In this document: positions 32,501 to 40,239 of the stretch, piece by piece | How positions within the stretch are numbered: the stretch's first letter is position 1 | How the letters are laid out: the number at the start of each line of letters is the position of its first letter | Translations under genes and position numbers: made by a program | Assembly (NCBI RefSeq): GCF_030283205.1 | Contig: NZ_JASNWF010000017.1 | Span: 186,001 to 250,000, forward strand | From: Actinomadura opuntiae | GTDB lineage: Bacteria > Actinomycetota > Actinomycetes > Streptosporangiales > Streptosporangiaceae | Length of the DNA stretch: 64,000 nucleotides | Direction of reading: 5' to 3' | The notes under the pieces: generated by a model | The model's database searches: none | The model's input: the letters and a program-made list of their open reading frames with translations, nothing else | What the model was told of the DNA's origin: nothing

Positions 32501-33275
32501 CCTCGTAGGCGGCCCAGAACTGGCGGAAGTCCAGCGTCTCGGCGGCCTTGATGCTCGGCACCACCAGCTGCCGGGAGCCGTCCGGCTTCTGCAGGTCGAT
32601 CGCCAACCCGAAGTTGACGTGCTCCGGCCGGACCAGCACCGGCTTGCCGTCGACCTCGGTGAACGCGGCGTTCATCTCCGGCATCGCCGCGAGCGCCTTG
32701 ACGATCGCGTACCCGATCAGGTGCGTGAAGGAGACCTTCCCGCCGCGGCCGCGCTTGAGGTGGTTGTTGATGACGATGCGGTTGTCGATCAGCAGCTTGG
32801 CCGGGACGGCGCGCACGCTCGTCGCGGTCGGCACCGCCAGGCTGGCCTCCATGTTGGTGGCCGTCCGCGCGGCGACGCCGCGCAGCCGCACCTCCTCGGC
32901 GCCCGCCGGCACCGGCGGCGGCGCCGGCTTCTCGGCCTTCGGCTTCTCGGCCTTCGGCGCCGGCTTCCCGTCCGAGGGGGCCGGGGCCTTCGGCGGCGAC
33001 ACCGGGGCCTGGGGTGTCGGCGGAGCGGCCGCGGTGCCGTTGGCGGCCGCGCCGGCCGCCGCTTCGGTGCCCGTCCGGGGTGCGCCGGGGGACGCGGGGG
33101 TCACGGACGACGGCCGGGAGTCCGGCTGGTAGTCCGAGAAGAAGTTCCACCAGGCTTCGTCAACCGAGTTGGGGTCTTCGAGGTACTTCTGGTACAGCTC
33201 GTCGACCAGCCACTCGTTGGCACCGAAATCTGTGATCTTTGGGTCGGCACTAGTTTGCGACGACTCTGTCGACAC
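29547..33275 (-). CDS. kgd: Multifunctional 2-oxoglutarate metabolism enzyme (decarboxylase / E1-E2)
   Basis: A 1242-residue actinobacterial Kgd/OdhA. A short N-terminal segment (residues 1-52, ANEWLVDELYQKYLEDPNSVDEAWWNFFSDY) is followed by a Pro/Ala-rich linker, an E2 acyltransferase core (about 130-340) without a lipoyl domain, and a thiamine-diphosphate E1 dehydrogenase (about 370-1240; MGMAHRGRLNVLANI and GDAAFAGQGVVAETLNLSQL). It decarboxylates 2-oxoglutarate and serves in the TCA cycle complex. The GTG start has GAGGG upstream. A 341-bp non-coding interval lies before it. Confidence 0.96.
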   Translation of the reverse strand: MSTESSQTSADPKITDFGANEWLVDELYQKYLEDPNSVDEAWWNFFSDYQPDSRPSSVTPASPGAPRTGTEAAAGAAANGTAAAPPTPQAPVSPPKAPAPSDGKPAPKAEKPKAEKPAPPPVPAGAEEVRLRGVAARTATNMEASLAVPTATSVRAVPAKLLIDNRIVINNHLKRGRGGKVSFTHLIGYAIVKALAAMPEMNAAFTEVDGKPVLVRPEHVNFGLAIDLQKPDGSRQLVVPSIKAAETLDFRQFWAAYEEIVRKARGNKLTIEDYQGTTISLTNPGTIGTVHSVPRLMPGQGTIIGVGAMEYPAEFAGASEDTLARMGISKVMTLTSTYDHRIIQGAQSGDFLRRIHQLLLGEDRFYDEIFEALRIPYEPVRWVKDISAGHEDDVAKIARVHELIHAYRVRGHLMADTDPLEYKQRRHPDLDILKHGLTLWDLEREFATGGFGGEPTMKLRDILGVLRMAYCRTVGIEYMHIQDPEERAWIQERVEVPHEKPSREEQLHVLRRLNSAEAFETFLQTKFVGQKRFSLEGGESVIPLLDSVISAAAKAGLDEVVMGMAHRGRLNVLANIVGKSYGQIFGEFEGNLDPRSAQGSGDVKYHLGASGDFVADDGSKIHTELVANPSHLETVDPVLEGVVRAKQDLLDVGEAGFTVLPILIHGDAAFAGQGVVAETLNLSQLRGYRTGGTVHVIINNQVGFTTAPEYSRSSVYATDVARMIQAPIFHVNGDDPEACARVARLAFEYRQTFKKDVVIDMVCYRRRGHNEGENPSFTQPLMYDLIDAKRSVRKLYTEALIGRGDITVEEAEQALRDYQEQLERAFTETREAAKKPLEPGSVVKPDVEERIPIDHGKAGTAIPQETVKRIIETQVSLPEGFTPHPRLQPILQRRAQMIEDDAIDWATGELLAMGSLLMDGHPVRLVGQDTRRGTFGQRHAVLVDRKTGEEHTPLKQFGQGVSKFYVHDSLLSEYAAMGFEYGYSMTRPDALVAWEAQFGDFANGAQSVVDEYISSGEQKWGQRSSLVLLLPHGYEGQGPDHSSARIERYLQLCAQDNMTVVYPTTPANYFHVLRWQVLSGRGKPLVVFTPKSLLRLKAATSPVAEITAGAFQPVIPESNPAVDPAGVKRVLLTTGKIYYDVAKARDAAGANDTAVVRVERLYPPPVDEIKAELAKYPAGVEVVFVQDEPANMGAWPFMALKLPHHIEGLKMSRVSRPASSSPAVGSAKLHQAEQEALLSRLF

Positions 33276-33553
33276 GGCGGAGATCGCCCTCTTCCGCAGC
33301 TCGCAGGTGAGTTATGAGACCTATCAAGGCTACTCTGCCTATTGCAGTGCCCTTGGCGTCAGGCCCTGGAGGGCCTTCCTTCGGCGGGCACTGCTGCGAT
33401 CGCTGCATCGCTCCGACTCGGCCCTGGGGGCCTCGCTACGCGATCAAGTTCTCGCTTCGCTCGAACTTGGCTTCGCTCGCGATCGCGGCGCTTGGGGTCA
33501 CCTGTGGTCGAGGGTAGTGGCTGAGGCCTTATCTCCGTGGCCTGATGGCTGAG
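33276..33553 (-). other. Non-coding interval upstream of kgd with palindromes and CTTCGCTCG repeats
   Basis: No gene is supported here: candidate frames lack family likeness and ribosome binding sites. It holds AGGCCCT-GG-AGGGCCT (33361-33376), GCGATCGC (33396-33403), AAGTTC and GAACTT arms around an 11-base centre (33446-33468), and CTTCGCTCG twice (33455 and 33471). The bases are less GC-rich than the surroundings. CATAAC and GATAGGT on the minus strand near 33310-33330 are possible kgd -10 elements. Confidence 0.5.
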
Positions 33554-33583
33554 GAGCTTCAACCCGGGCCGGGGCTGAAGCTC
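33554..33583 (-). terminator. Probable hairpin terminator of the AIM24 gene
   Basis: GAGCTTCA and TGAAGCTC arms enclose a GC-rich 14-base segment that can itself pair (CCC with GGG). It lies about 35 bases beyond the AIM24 stop codon. Confidence 0.5.
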
Positions 33584-33616
33584 TTCCTCAGGTTGCCGAG
33601 GGCAGTGCAGGACTGC

Positions 33617-34288
33617 TCAGTGGGTGTGCGGGGGGACCGTGGGGCCCTCGCTGGCCTGGACCAGGACGAAGCCCTGGCCCTGGTAGGCCAGCTGCATGGC
33701 CTCGCCGCTGCCGCGGCCGATGAGCGCGGCGGCCTTGAAGGTGCGGTTGACGCCGACCTGCAGGCTGGTGCTCCACGCCACGGCGGACTGGCCGTCGGCG
33801 AACGTCGGTGCGCGGCCGCAGTCGAGCATGACCGGGGTGCCGTGCGTGGTGAGCGCCACCCAGCCGGTGCCCTGGAGGGTAGTGTTGAACAGCCCGCCCG
33901 CGGCGATGCCGGCGCCCTGGACGCGCTGGATGTCGGACTGCAGGTGCGAGTCGTAGGCGAGGATGTTCGCGCCGTTGACGGTGAGGCCCTCGTTCTCCAG
34001 GTAGAACAGGTGGATGTCGGCGGCGTCGTGCGCGGCGAACAGCAGGCCCTGCCCGCGCACGCGCATCAGCGGGGCGCCCTCGCCGGTGACGGCCTTCTTG
34101 ATGAACTTGCCGATGCCTCCGGCGCCCTCGTAGTCGAATTCCATCTGGCCCTGGAAGGCGACCATGGAACCCTGCCGGGCCAGGACGTCCCCGTTGAGGT
34201 GGACGCGGAGCATCTTGGAGTTCTGGAGGGCGAAGTGGCCGGGGAGCTGCTGCCCCTGGTCCATGTTTCCGAAGAACTGGCTGCGCAT
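33617..34288 (-). CDS. AIM24 family protein
   Basis: A 223-residue AIM24-type protein, a beta-rich TRAP-like fold: VHLNGDVLARQGSMVAFQGQMEFDYEG, MRVRGQGLLFAAHDAADIHLFYLENEGLTVNG and AGGLFNTTLQGTGWVALTTHGTPVML are typical. Yeast Aim24 is mitochondrial; the bacterial role is unknown, and oligomeric ligand or membrane-associated binding is only a guess. No membrane segment or signal is present. It lies between the GST gene and kgd, all on the minus strand but separated by non-coding stretches. Confidence 0.85.
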   Translation of the reverse strand: MRSQFFGNMDQGQQLPGHFALQNSKMLRVHLNGDVLARQGSMVAFQGQMEFDYEGAGGIGKFIKKAVTGEGAPLMRVRGQGLLFAAHDAADIHLFYLENEGLTVNGANILAYDSHLQSDIQRVQGAGIAAGGLFNTTLQGTGWVALTTHGTPVMLDCGRAPTFADGQSAVAWSTSLQVGVNRTFKAAALIGRGSGEAMQLAYQGQGFVLVQASEGPTVPPHTH

Positions 34289-34395
34289 AGTCGGGGGTTC
34301 TGCCTCTCACATCGTGATCGTTCTGGAGATCCGCCAGCATAACGACGGTGCGTGACCGGTACGACGTGAAGTGAGCGGCGTTCGGTTCCCGGCCG

Positions 34396-35316
34396 TCAGC
34401 CCGGGCCCGCGGCATCGCGGCCGTGCGGGGCCGTCCAGTCGGTCAGCGGGCCCTTCGGGACGACGCCGGACGGGTTGATGTTGCGCTGCGTGACGTAGTA
34501 GTGCCGCTTGATGTGGTCGAAGTTCGTCGTATCGCCGAACGCGGGCACCGAGTAAAGGTCGCGCGCGTACGCCCACAGGTTCGGGTAGTCGACGAGGCGG
34601 CGCAGGTTGCACTTGAAGTGCGAGTAGTAGACGGCGTCGAAGCGGGCGAGCGTCGGGTAGAGGCGGACGTCGGCCTCGGTGATGCGGTCGCCGAACAGGT
34701 AGCGGCTGCCGGCGAGCCTCTCCTCCAGTTGGCCGAAGGTGGCGAAGAGCGCGTCGAAGGCGTCCTCGTAGGGGTCCTGCGCGGTGGCGAACCCGGCCTT
34801 GTAGACGCCGTTGTTCACGGTGTTGTAGACGAGGTCGTTCAGCTCGTCGATCTCGGGCCGCAGCGCCTCGGGGTACAGGTCGGGCGCGCCGGGGCGGTGG
34901 AACGCGGTGAACTCGGTCTCCAGCATCGTGGTGATGTTGGGGAAGTCGTTGGTGACCAGGCGTCCGGTCGCGGTGTCCCAGATGCACGGGACGGTGTAGC
35001 GGCCCTCGAAGGACGGGTCGCTCGCCAGGTACAGCTCCGACAGGAACTCGGCGCCGGTCACCGGGTCGCGGTCGGGGAACCGCCAGCCGCGCTCGTCGCG
35101 GATCGGGTCGACGACGGCGACGGGCAGTGCCTCTTCGAGGCCCAGCAGCCGCCGGACGATCAGCGAGCGGTGCGCCCACGGGCAGGCGTAGGAGACGAAC
35201 AGCCGGTAGCGGCCGGGCTCGGCGGGGTATCCGCTGGAGCCGTCGGCGGTGATCCGGTCGGTGAAGCGGTTCGGCTGCCGGACGAAGCGGCCCCGCTCGA
35301 CTTCCTGTGCGGTCAT
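34396..35316 (-). CDS. Glutathione S-transferase family, glutathionyl-hydroquinone-reductase-like
   Basis: A 306-residue Xi-class GST. The catalytic-cysteine motif CPWAHR lies in LFVSYACPWAHRSLIVRRL near residue 50, and the C-terminal helical domain has the class features (VYNTVNNGVYKAGFA, LFGDRITEADVRLYPTLARFD). Such enzymes reduce glutathionyl-hydroquinones; because actinomycetes mainly use mycothiol, the true thiol partner is uncertain. The ATG at 35316 has GGAAGGA eight bases upstream. It is divergent from the DedA gene over 255 bp. Confidence 0.88.
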   Translation of the reverse strand: MTAQEVERGRFVRQPNRFTDRITADGSSGYPAEPGRYRLFVSYACPWAHRSLIVRRLLGLEEALPVAVVDPIRDERGWRFPDRDPVTGAEFLSELYLASDPSFEGRYTVPCIWDTATGRLVTNDFPNITTMLETEFTAFHRPGAPDLYPEALRPEIDELNDLVYNTVNNGVYKAGFATAQDPYEDAFDALFATFGQLEERLAGSRYLFGDRITEADVRLYPTLARFDAVYYSHFKCNLRRLVDYPNLWAYARDLYSVPAFGDTTNFDHIKRHYYVTQRNINPSGVVPKGPLTDWTAPHGRDAAGPG

Positions 35317-35571
35317 GTCCGGTTCCTTCCCAAGGTCGGTGGTGCGGCGTGGCCTTCGGGGGAGGGGCGCCCGCGACCCGGGGAGGAGGCCGGCCGCCGG
35401 GACCCTGGCACTTCGGCCACCGGCAAGTCGTTCTCTCGGGGGATCCTGGGTTCCGGTCCCCGCGCATACGATATCCGTCGTGGCCCGGGCGAAACGGGCT
35501 CCCACGATCGCATGGCACGCAGCAGGGCCGGAGGCAGAGGCGGCCCGGAACGGACGAGGTGGCGGGGGACC

Positions 35572-36240
35572 ATGCTCGAGACTTTCAACACCCTGGTGGA
35601 CGGGTTGCCGCCGGGACTGGTCTACGGCCTGATCGCCGCGCTGGTGTTCGCCGAGGCCGCGCTGTTCGTCGGCTTCGTCTTCCCGGGCGAGACGGCGGTG
35701 GTGGTCGGCGGCGTGCTGGCCAGCCAGGGCACGCTCTCGCTGCCGCTGCTGCTGGTCATCTCGATCGCCGCGGCCGTCGCCGGGGACTCGGTCGGCTACG
35801 AGATCGGCAAGAAGTACGGCCCGCGGCTGCTGGACATCAGGGCGATCAGCAAGCACCGGGCGAAGGTCGAGAGCGCGCAGGACCTGATCCGGCGGCGGGG
35901 CGCCGTGGCGGTGTTCATCGGCCGGTTCACCGCGCTGCTGCGCGCGCTGATGCCGGCGCTGGCCGGCAGCTCCCGGCTCCCGTATCCGAAGTTCCTGCTG
36001 TTCAACTTCCTCGGCGGCGTCACCTGGGTGGTCACGTTCACGCTCGGCGGCTACTTCGCCGGGGAGGCGTTCGACCGGGCCGCGCAGTGGGCCGGGCGCG
36101 GGCTGGCGATCGGGCTCGCGGTGGTCGCGGTCGTCGCGATCGTGGTGTGGAGCGTCCGCCGGCACCGCCGGGAGGCGCAGGACGAGGCCGAGGCGGAGGA
36201 CGCCGGGGCGGAGCCGCGCGTGGAGCAGATCCTGCCCTAG
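35572..36240 (+). CDS. DedA/SNARE-associated family membrane protein
   Basis: A 222-residue inner membrane protein of the DedA family (polyprenyl-phosphate and phospholipid translocation, envelope homeostasis). Hydrophobic segments are near 14-38, 52-72, 135-165 and 178-198. The family motif with charged residues is at ISIAAAVAGDSVGYEIGKKYGPRL, and the conserved arginine loop is GRFTALLRALMPALAGSSRLPYPKF. A TACGAT near 35465 could be its -10, giving a leader of about 95 bases. Three bases separate its stop from the convergent reductase gene. Confidence 0.9.
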   Translation: MLETFNTLVDGLPPGLVYGLIAALVFAEAALFVGFVFPGETAVVVGGVLASQGTLSLPLLLVISIAAAVAGDSVGYEIGKKYGPRLLDIRAISKHRAKVESAQDLIRRRGAVAVFIGRFTALLRALMPALAGSSRLPYPKFLLFNFLGGVTWVVTFTLGGYFAGEAFDRAAQWAGRGLAIGLAVVAVVAIVVWSVRRHRREAQDEAEAEDAGAEPRVEQILP

Positions 36241-36243
36241 CGG

Positions 36244-37326
36244 TCACCGGCCGCCCGGTACCGGAGGCTCCATCCGGCCGGTGACCGGCGGCAGGTCGAG
36301 GTAGGTGCGGATGCCGGGCTCGGCGGCGCACAGCACGGGGATCGTGTTGAGCGCGTGCGCCGCCGCGGCGGAGACCTCGTCGGACACCCACTCGTCGTCG
36401 GTGGTGAAGGTGATGGACGGGCGGCCGTGCACCCGCACGGAGTGGCCCGGGTCGCCCCAGTCGGGCAGCCGCGCGGCGTCCGCCTTGTGGATCACCTCGA
36501 CGCTGATCACCGGCCGGCCGCCGGCCAGCCCGCTGAACGTCCAGCGGGCCGCGGCGACGGTGCCGCGCGGGATCCGGCCGGCGGTGACCTCCAGGTCGGT
36601 GCCGGCGAGCCGGTGGTCCACGTCGACGTCGATCTCGTCCAGGTCCACGCCGAGGCCCGCCGCGACCAGGTGCAGGCTCTCGGTGTACAGCGAGCGCATC
36701 GCGGTGCGGGCGGGACGCAGCGAGCGCAGGAACGCGTCCTCGTCCTTGCCGAAGCCGAGCATGTGGTGGACCATCCGCCAGGACGGGTGGCGGGCGAAGT
36801 CCGAGCACTCGCGGGAGTAGACGTGGGTGATGCGGCGGGTCAGCCGCGACAGCACCAGCGGCATCACGTCCGCCATGAACCCGGTGTTGAAGCCGGTCCC
36901 GTGCACCGACGAGCCGCCCCGCTTGCAGGCCTGCTCCAGCTCGTTGACCAGGGACGGGCCGTGCGCCTGCGGGTAGACCAGGCCGTTCATGCAGATCACG
37001 TTCTTGCCCGACGCCAGCAGCGCGCAGACGGTGTCGAGGTCGCCGAGCGGGTCGCCGGCCCGTCCGGGCGCGTAGACGACGCAGTCGGCGTCCAGGCCGA
37101 GGACGGCGTCGAGGTCGCGGGTGGCGGTGACGCCGGTGGGCGGGCGGCCGGCCAGCAGCCCGGCGTCGGCGCCGTCCTTGGCCGGGGTGTGCACCCAGAC
37201 GCCGGCGAGCTCCAGGCCGGGCCGGTCGAGCACGCCGCGGATCACCGCGCGGCCGAGGGTGCCGGTCGCCCACTGCACGACGCGGTACGGGCGGGGACCG
37301 GTGCTGGACGCGTCGGCAGGGCTCAT
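36244..37326 (-). CDS. DapB-like NAD(P)H-dependent amine dehydrogenase family protein
   Basis: A 360-residue protein with a Rossmann N-terminal domain of the dihydrodipicolinate-reductase type (YRVVQWATGTLGRAVIRGVL). The rest is like the 2,4-diaminopentanoate dehydrogenase group seen in actinobacteria: HGTGFNTGFMADVMPLVLSRLTRRITHVYSRECSDF. It is not expected to be lysine biosynthetic. GGAGGT lies ten bases before the ATG. It is divergent from the SDR-hydratase pair, with several palindromes in the 271-bp gap, so the three may be coregulated in lipid or steroid-like metabolism. Confidence 0.85.
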   Translation of the reverse strand: MSPADASSTGPRPYRVVQWATGTLGRAVIRGVLDRPGLELAGVWVHTPAKDGADAGLLAGRPPTGVTATRDLDAVLGLDADCVVYAPGRAGDPLGDLDTVCALLASGKNVICMNGLVYPQAHGPSLVNELEQACKRGGSSVHGTGFNTGFMADVMPLVLSRLTRRITHVYSRECSDFARHPSWRMVHHMLGFGKDEDAFLRSLRPARTAMRSLYTESLHLVAAGLGVDLDEIDVDVDHRLAGTDLEVTAGRIPRGTVAAARWTFSGLAGGRPVISVEVIHKADAARLPDWGDPGHSVRVHGRPSITFTTDDEWVSDEVSAAAAHALNTIPVLCAAEPGIRTYLDLPPVTGRMEPPVPGGR

Positions 37327-37528
37327 CGAGACGGGACCTCCGATGTCGAGGCGGCACCTGTGCGGACCGGGCCGGGTTGCGCGGGTGGATGTGGACACTA
37401 CGCCGTACGTTCCGGGAAATGCGGCATTTGCCGCAAGTTTTCGCAGAAGTCCCAGGGCCCCCGGTGCTTGCTCCCGTCCCGCCCCGGGGAGGCAACCGAG
37501 GGGGCCGCGGCCGAGCGCGATTCGGTTT

Positions 37529-37549
37529 AGTGGTACCACTGGGTAACCC
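37529..37549. promoter_or_regulatory. Palindromic operator candidates in front of the SDR gene
   Basis: AGTGGTACCACT (37529-37540) is a 12-bp perfect palindrome, followed directly by GGGTAACCC (37541-37549), also symmetric. CCCCC and GGGGG runs around GATGATTACCT continue the pattern to 37567. They lie 50-70 bases before the SDR start and in the divergent promoter region. Confidence 0.55.
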
Positions 37550-37597
37550 CCGGATGATTACCTGGGGGCGTAGTCGGTGCGATGTGAGGAGACAGAG

Positions 37598-38500
37598 ATG
37601 TCGGAACTGCGCTACGACGGCCGTGTCGCGGTCGTGACCGGGGCGGGCCACGGCCTCGGCCGCCAGCACGCGCTGGAGCTCGCCGCGCGCGGTGCGAAGG
37701 TCGTCGTCAACGACCTCGGCGGCGACCGGTCCGGTGTCGGCGCCTCCGCCGGTCCCGCCCAGGAGGTCGTGGACGAGATCAAGAAGAACGGCGGCGAGGC
37801 CGTCGCCAACCCCGACAACGTCGCCACCCCCGAGGGCGCGCAGGCGATCGTGCAGAGCGCGCTGGACGCGTTCGGCAAGCTCGACATCGTCGTCAACAAC
37901 GCGGGCATCCTGCGCGACCGGTCGTTCAAGAACATGAGCGTGGAGGAGTTCGACGCGGTCATCGCCGTGCACCTGCGCGGCTCGTTCCTGGTCTCCAGCG
38001 CCGCCTGGCCGCACCTGCGCGACAACGCCTACGGCCGCATCGTCAACACCTCGTCGCCCGCGGGCCTGTTCGGCAACTTCGGCCAGGCCAACTACGCCAC
38101 CGCGAAGATGGGCCTGGTCGGGTTCACCAAGACCCTCGCGCAGGAGGGCGCCAAGTACAACATCAAGGCCAACGCGATCGCCCCGGTCGCCTGGACCCGG
38201 ATGACCGAGGACCTGCTGCCCGCCGACTTCGCCGACAAGCTCGGCGTCGACCAGGTCACCCCGCTCGTCGCCTACCTGGTGCACGAGTCCAACGAGGACA
38301 CCGGCGAGGTCTACACCGTCGGCGGCGGCCGGATCGCGAAGATCTTCGTGGCGGAGGGCCCCGGCTACGGGCAGAAGGAGACCCTCACCGTCGAGGCCGT
38401 CCGGGACAACTGGGCCGCGATCAATGCCAACGAGCCGCTCGCGGTGTTCAAGAACCCGATGGAGCAGATGGGCCCGCTCATCCAGCAGCTGACCTCCTGA
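37598..38500 (+). CDS. SDR family oxidoreductase, 17-beta-HSD type 4-like
   Basis: A 300-residue SDR resembling the dehydrogenase domain of multifunctional enzyme 2 (3-hydroxyacyl-CoA dehydrogenase): TGAGHGLGRQHALELAARGAKVVVNDLGGDRSG, NNAGILRDRSF, and NTSSPAGLFGNFGQANYATAKMG with Ser, Tyr and Lys. Acyl-CoA or steroid hydroxyl groups are the usual substrates. GAGGAG lies seven bases before the ATG. The enoyl-CoA hydratase gene begins four bases after its stop, so the two probably perform successive beta-oxidation steps. Confidence 0.92.
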   Translation: MSELRYDGRVAVVTGAGHGLGRQHALELAARGAKVVVNDLGGDRSGVGASAGPAQEVVDEIKKNGGEAVANPDNVATPEGAQAIVQSALDAFGKLDIVVNNAGILRDRSFKNMSVEEFDAVIAVHLRGSFLVSSAAWPHLRDNAYGRIVNTSSPAGLFGNFGQANYATAKMGLVGFTKTLAQEGAKYNIKANAIAPVAWTRMTEDLLPADFADKLGVDQVTPLVAYLVHESNEDTGEVYTVGGGRIAKIFVAEGPGYGQKETLTVEAVRDNWAAINANEPLAVFKNPMEQMGPLIQQLTS

Positions 38501-38504
38501 GCCG

Positions 38505-39302
38505 TTGGACGGGATCAGGCTCGACCGGCGGGACGGGGTGCTCACCATCGCCCTGTCCCGCCCGGAGCGGCTGAACGCCGTCGACGGCGCGCTGACCGAG
38601 CGGATGCTGGACGTCCTCCACGAGCTGCCGCGCGACCCGGAGACGCGGGTCGTCGTGCTCACCGGGGACGGACGCGGCTTCTGCTCGGGCATGGACATCC
38701 AGGGCGGCGACCCGGGCAGCGAGACCAGGGAGGGCCGCGCCCAGCGGCTCTACCGCGGCATCGCCCGCGGCGGCGAGGTCACCGCGCGGCTGCGGGAGAT
38801 CCCGCAGCCGGTGATCGCGGCGCTGCACGGCCCGGTCGCGGGCATGGGCGTGTCCTGGGCGCTGGCCTGCGACCTGCGGGTCGCGGACCCGACCACCCGG
38901 TTCGTCGTCCCGTTCGTGAACCTCGGCCTCTCGGCGGGGGACTGCGGGCTGTCGTGGCTGCTGCCGCGCCTGGTCGGCCCGGCGAAGGCCGCGGAGATCG
39001 CCTACCGGGCGCAGCGCCTGGACGCGGCCCGCGCCGAGGCCCTCGGGCTCGTCACCGAGATCTGCGCGGAGGGCGAGGACCTCGCCGCCGCGCACGCCCT
39101 CGCCGACGAGCTGCTGGCCAAATCCCCGTACGGGCTGAGCCGCACCAAGGAACTGCTGAACATGTCCCTGGACGTGCCGGGGTTGCGCCAGCAGATCGCC
39201 GCGGAGACCGGCGTCCAGGCCCTGGCGTTCTTCACCGAGGACCTCGCCGAGGGCATGACCGCCACCCTGCAGAAACGCCCACCCGAGTTCAAGAACCGCT
39301 AG
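38505..39302 (+). CDS. Enoyl-CoA hydratase/isomerase family protein
   Basis: A 265-residue crotonase-fold protein: RPERLNAVDGALTERM, oxyanion-hole motifs GRGFCSGMDIQ and HGPVAGMGVSWALACDLRVA. The active-site loop FVNLGLSAGDCGLSWLLPRLVG carries Asp where many hydratases have a second Glu, so hydration, isomerisation or another crotonase reaction are all possible. The TTG start at 38505 has no good ribosome binding site; coupling to the SDR gene would explain it. A hairpin with a GAAA loop follows. Confidence 0.88.
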   Translation: MDGIRLDRRDGVLTIALSRPERLNAVDGALTERMLDVLHELPRDPETRVVVLTGDGRGFCSGMDIQGGDPGSETREGRAQRLYRGIARGGEVTARLREIPQPVIAALHGPVAGMGVSWALACDLRVADPTTRFVVPFVNLGLSAGDCGLSWLLPRLVGPAKAAEIAYRAQRLDAARAEALGLVTEICAEGEDLAAAHALADELLAKSPYGLSRTKELLNMSLDVPGLRQQIAAETGVQALAFFTEDLAEGMTATLQKRPPEFKNR

Positions 39303-39316
39303 CCCGTTCCCCACCT

Positions 39317-39344
39317 CCGGCCGGGCCCGAAAGGGTCCGGCCGG
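39317..39344. terminator. Hairpin terminator with GAAA tetraloop
   Basis: CCGGCCGGGCCC, loop GAAA, then GGGTCCGGCCGG: 12 base pairs with one G-T wobble, between the convergent hydratase and chelatase genes. Confidence 0.8.
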
Positions 39345-39375
39345 ACGCGCATGAACGGCGGCCGCAACGGGGATT

Positions 39376-39395
39376 CCAGGGGACCGCCCCCCTGG
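39376..39395 (-). terminator. Second hairpin, downstream of the CbiX-like gene
   Basis: CCAGGGG and CCCCTGG arms with a 6-base loop, ending one base before the CbiX-like stop codon on the opposite side; probably its terminator. Confidence 0.5.
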
Positions 39396-39396
39396 G

Positions 39397-40239
39397 CTAC
39401 TCAGCCAGGGCCAGTGAAAGGGCCTCGACGTAGCGGAGGGCCGCGAGGCGGGCCAGGGCCGGGTGGGCGCCGAGGGGGGCCGCGTAGGCGGCGCCGACGG
39501 CGGCGGCCGCGGCGGGCACCAGGCGGGCCTCCGGCTCGGGACCGATGAGGTGCGGCGCGACCGCGACGGACGCGGCGCCGGCGGCGCGCAGCTGCTCGCC
39601 GGCGGCGCGGACGCCCGCCTCGTCGGCGAGCGAGGCGGTGAAGACGGGCGCGGCGAGCCGGGAGGCCAGCAGCACGCTGGTGACCTCGGCCTGCCGGACG
39701 GCGGTGGCGTCGCCGGGGGTGGCGACGATGACGCCGGTCGCGGCGGTCACCATCGTCATCATCCGGATCCGGTCGGCGCGGGCGAGGCCGGCGTCGGCGA
39801 GCCGGTCGTGCAGCGCCTCGGCGATGAGCGGGTGGGGGCCGAGCGGCTCGGCGGCGACGGCGTGCACCGGCGCGGCGGCGACGGCGGCGCGGACGGCGGC
39901 GTCCAGCGCCGGGTCGGGCCCGGTGGACAGCGGCACCACCACGGCCGCGAGCTCGTCCTGCTGCGGGCGCAGCCCGGCGAGGACGGCGCGCAGGTTCCCC
40001 TCGTCGCCGTCCAGGTGCCCGACCTGGGCGGGCTGGCCGGTGTGCTCGATCTCCACGAGCCTGGCGAGCTCGGCGGCGAGCTCGCCGCCGCCCTGCCGGG
40101 CGGGGCCGGGCACGGCCAGGACGAGCGCGGGGGATCCGGGGGGGAGCAGGAAGGATTCGTCGCCGCGATGTCGGCCGCCGCGGGGGGCGCGGCGGCGTCG
40201 CGACGGAAGTGCCTCGGATGCCTGGCTTTCGGGACTCAC
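39397..40239 (-). CDS. Sirohydrochlorin chelatase (CbiX) family protein
   Basis: A 280-residue CbiX/SirB-like protein with two chelatase-type lobes (ALVLAVPGPARQGGGELAAELARL and VPLSTGPDPALDAAVRAAV, then PVFTASLADEAGVRAAGEQLRAAG). The usual metal-binding histidine of the first lobe (HGSR) is replaced by a PGPAR segment, so true ferrochelatase or cobaltochelatase activity is uncertain. The first 30 residues are basic and may be over-called from the GTG at 40239. Upstream 306 bp separate it from conservon 1 with no other gene. Confidence 0.75.
   Translation of the reverse strand: MSPESQASEALPSRRRRAPRGGRHRGDESFLLPPGSPALVLAVPGPARQGGGELAAELARLVEIEHTGQPAQVGHLDGDEGNLRAVLAGLRPQQDELAAVVVPLSTGPDPALDAAVRAAVAAAPVHAVAAEPLGPHPLIAEALHDRLADAGLARADRIRMMTMVTAATGVIVATPGDATAVRQAEVTSVLLASRLAAPVFTASLADEAGVRAAGEQLRAAGAASVAVAPHLIGPEPEARLVPAAAAAVGAAYAAPLGAHPALARLAALRYVEALSLALAE

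Noticed and set aside
29517..33317. A 1266-codon open frame on the plus strand
   Set aside because: It is the antisense shadow of kgd; its protein is a low-complexity Arg/Val/Leu/Asp mix with no domain.
33276..33616. Small genes in the kgd upstream interval
   Set aside because: Several overlapping short frames exist on both strands but none has a ribosome site, codon bias or known homologue.
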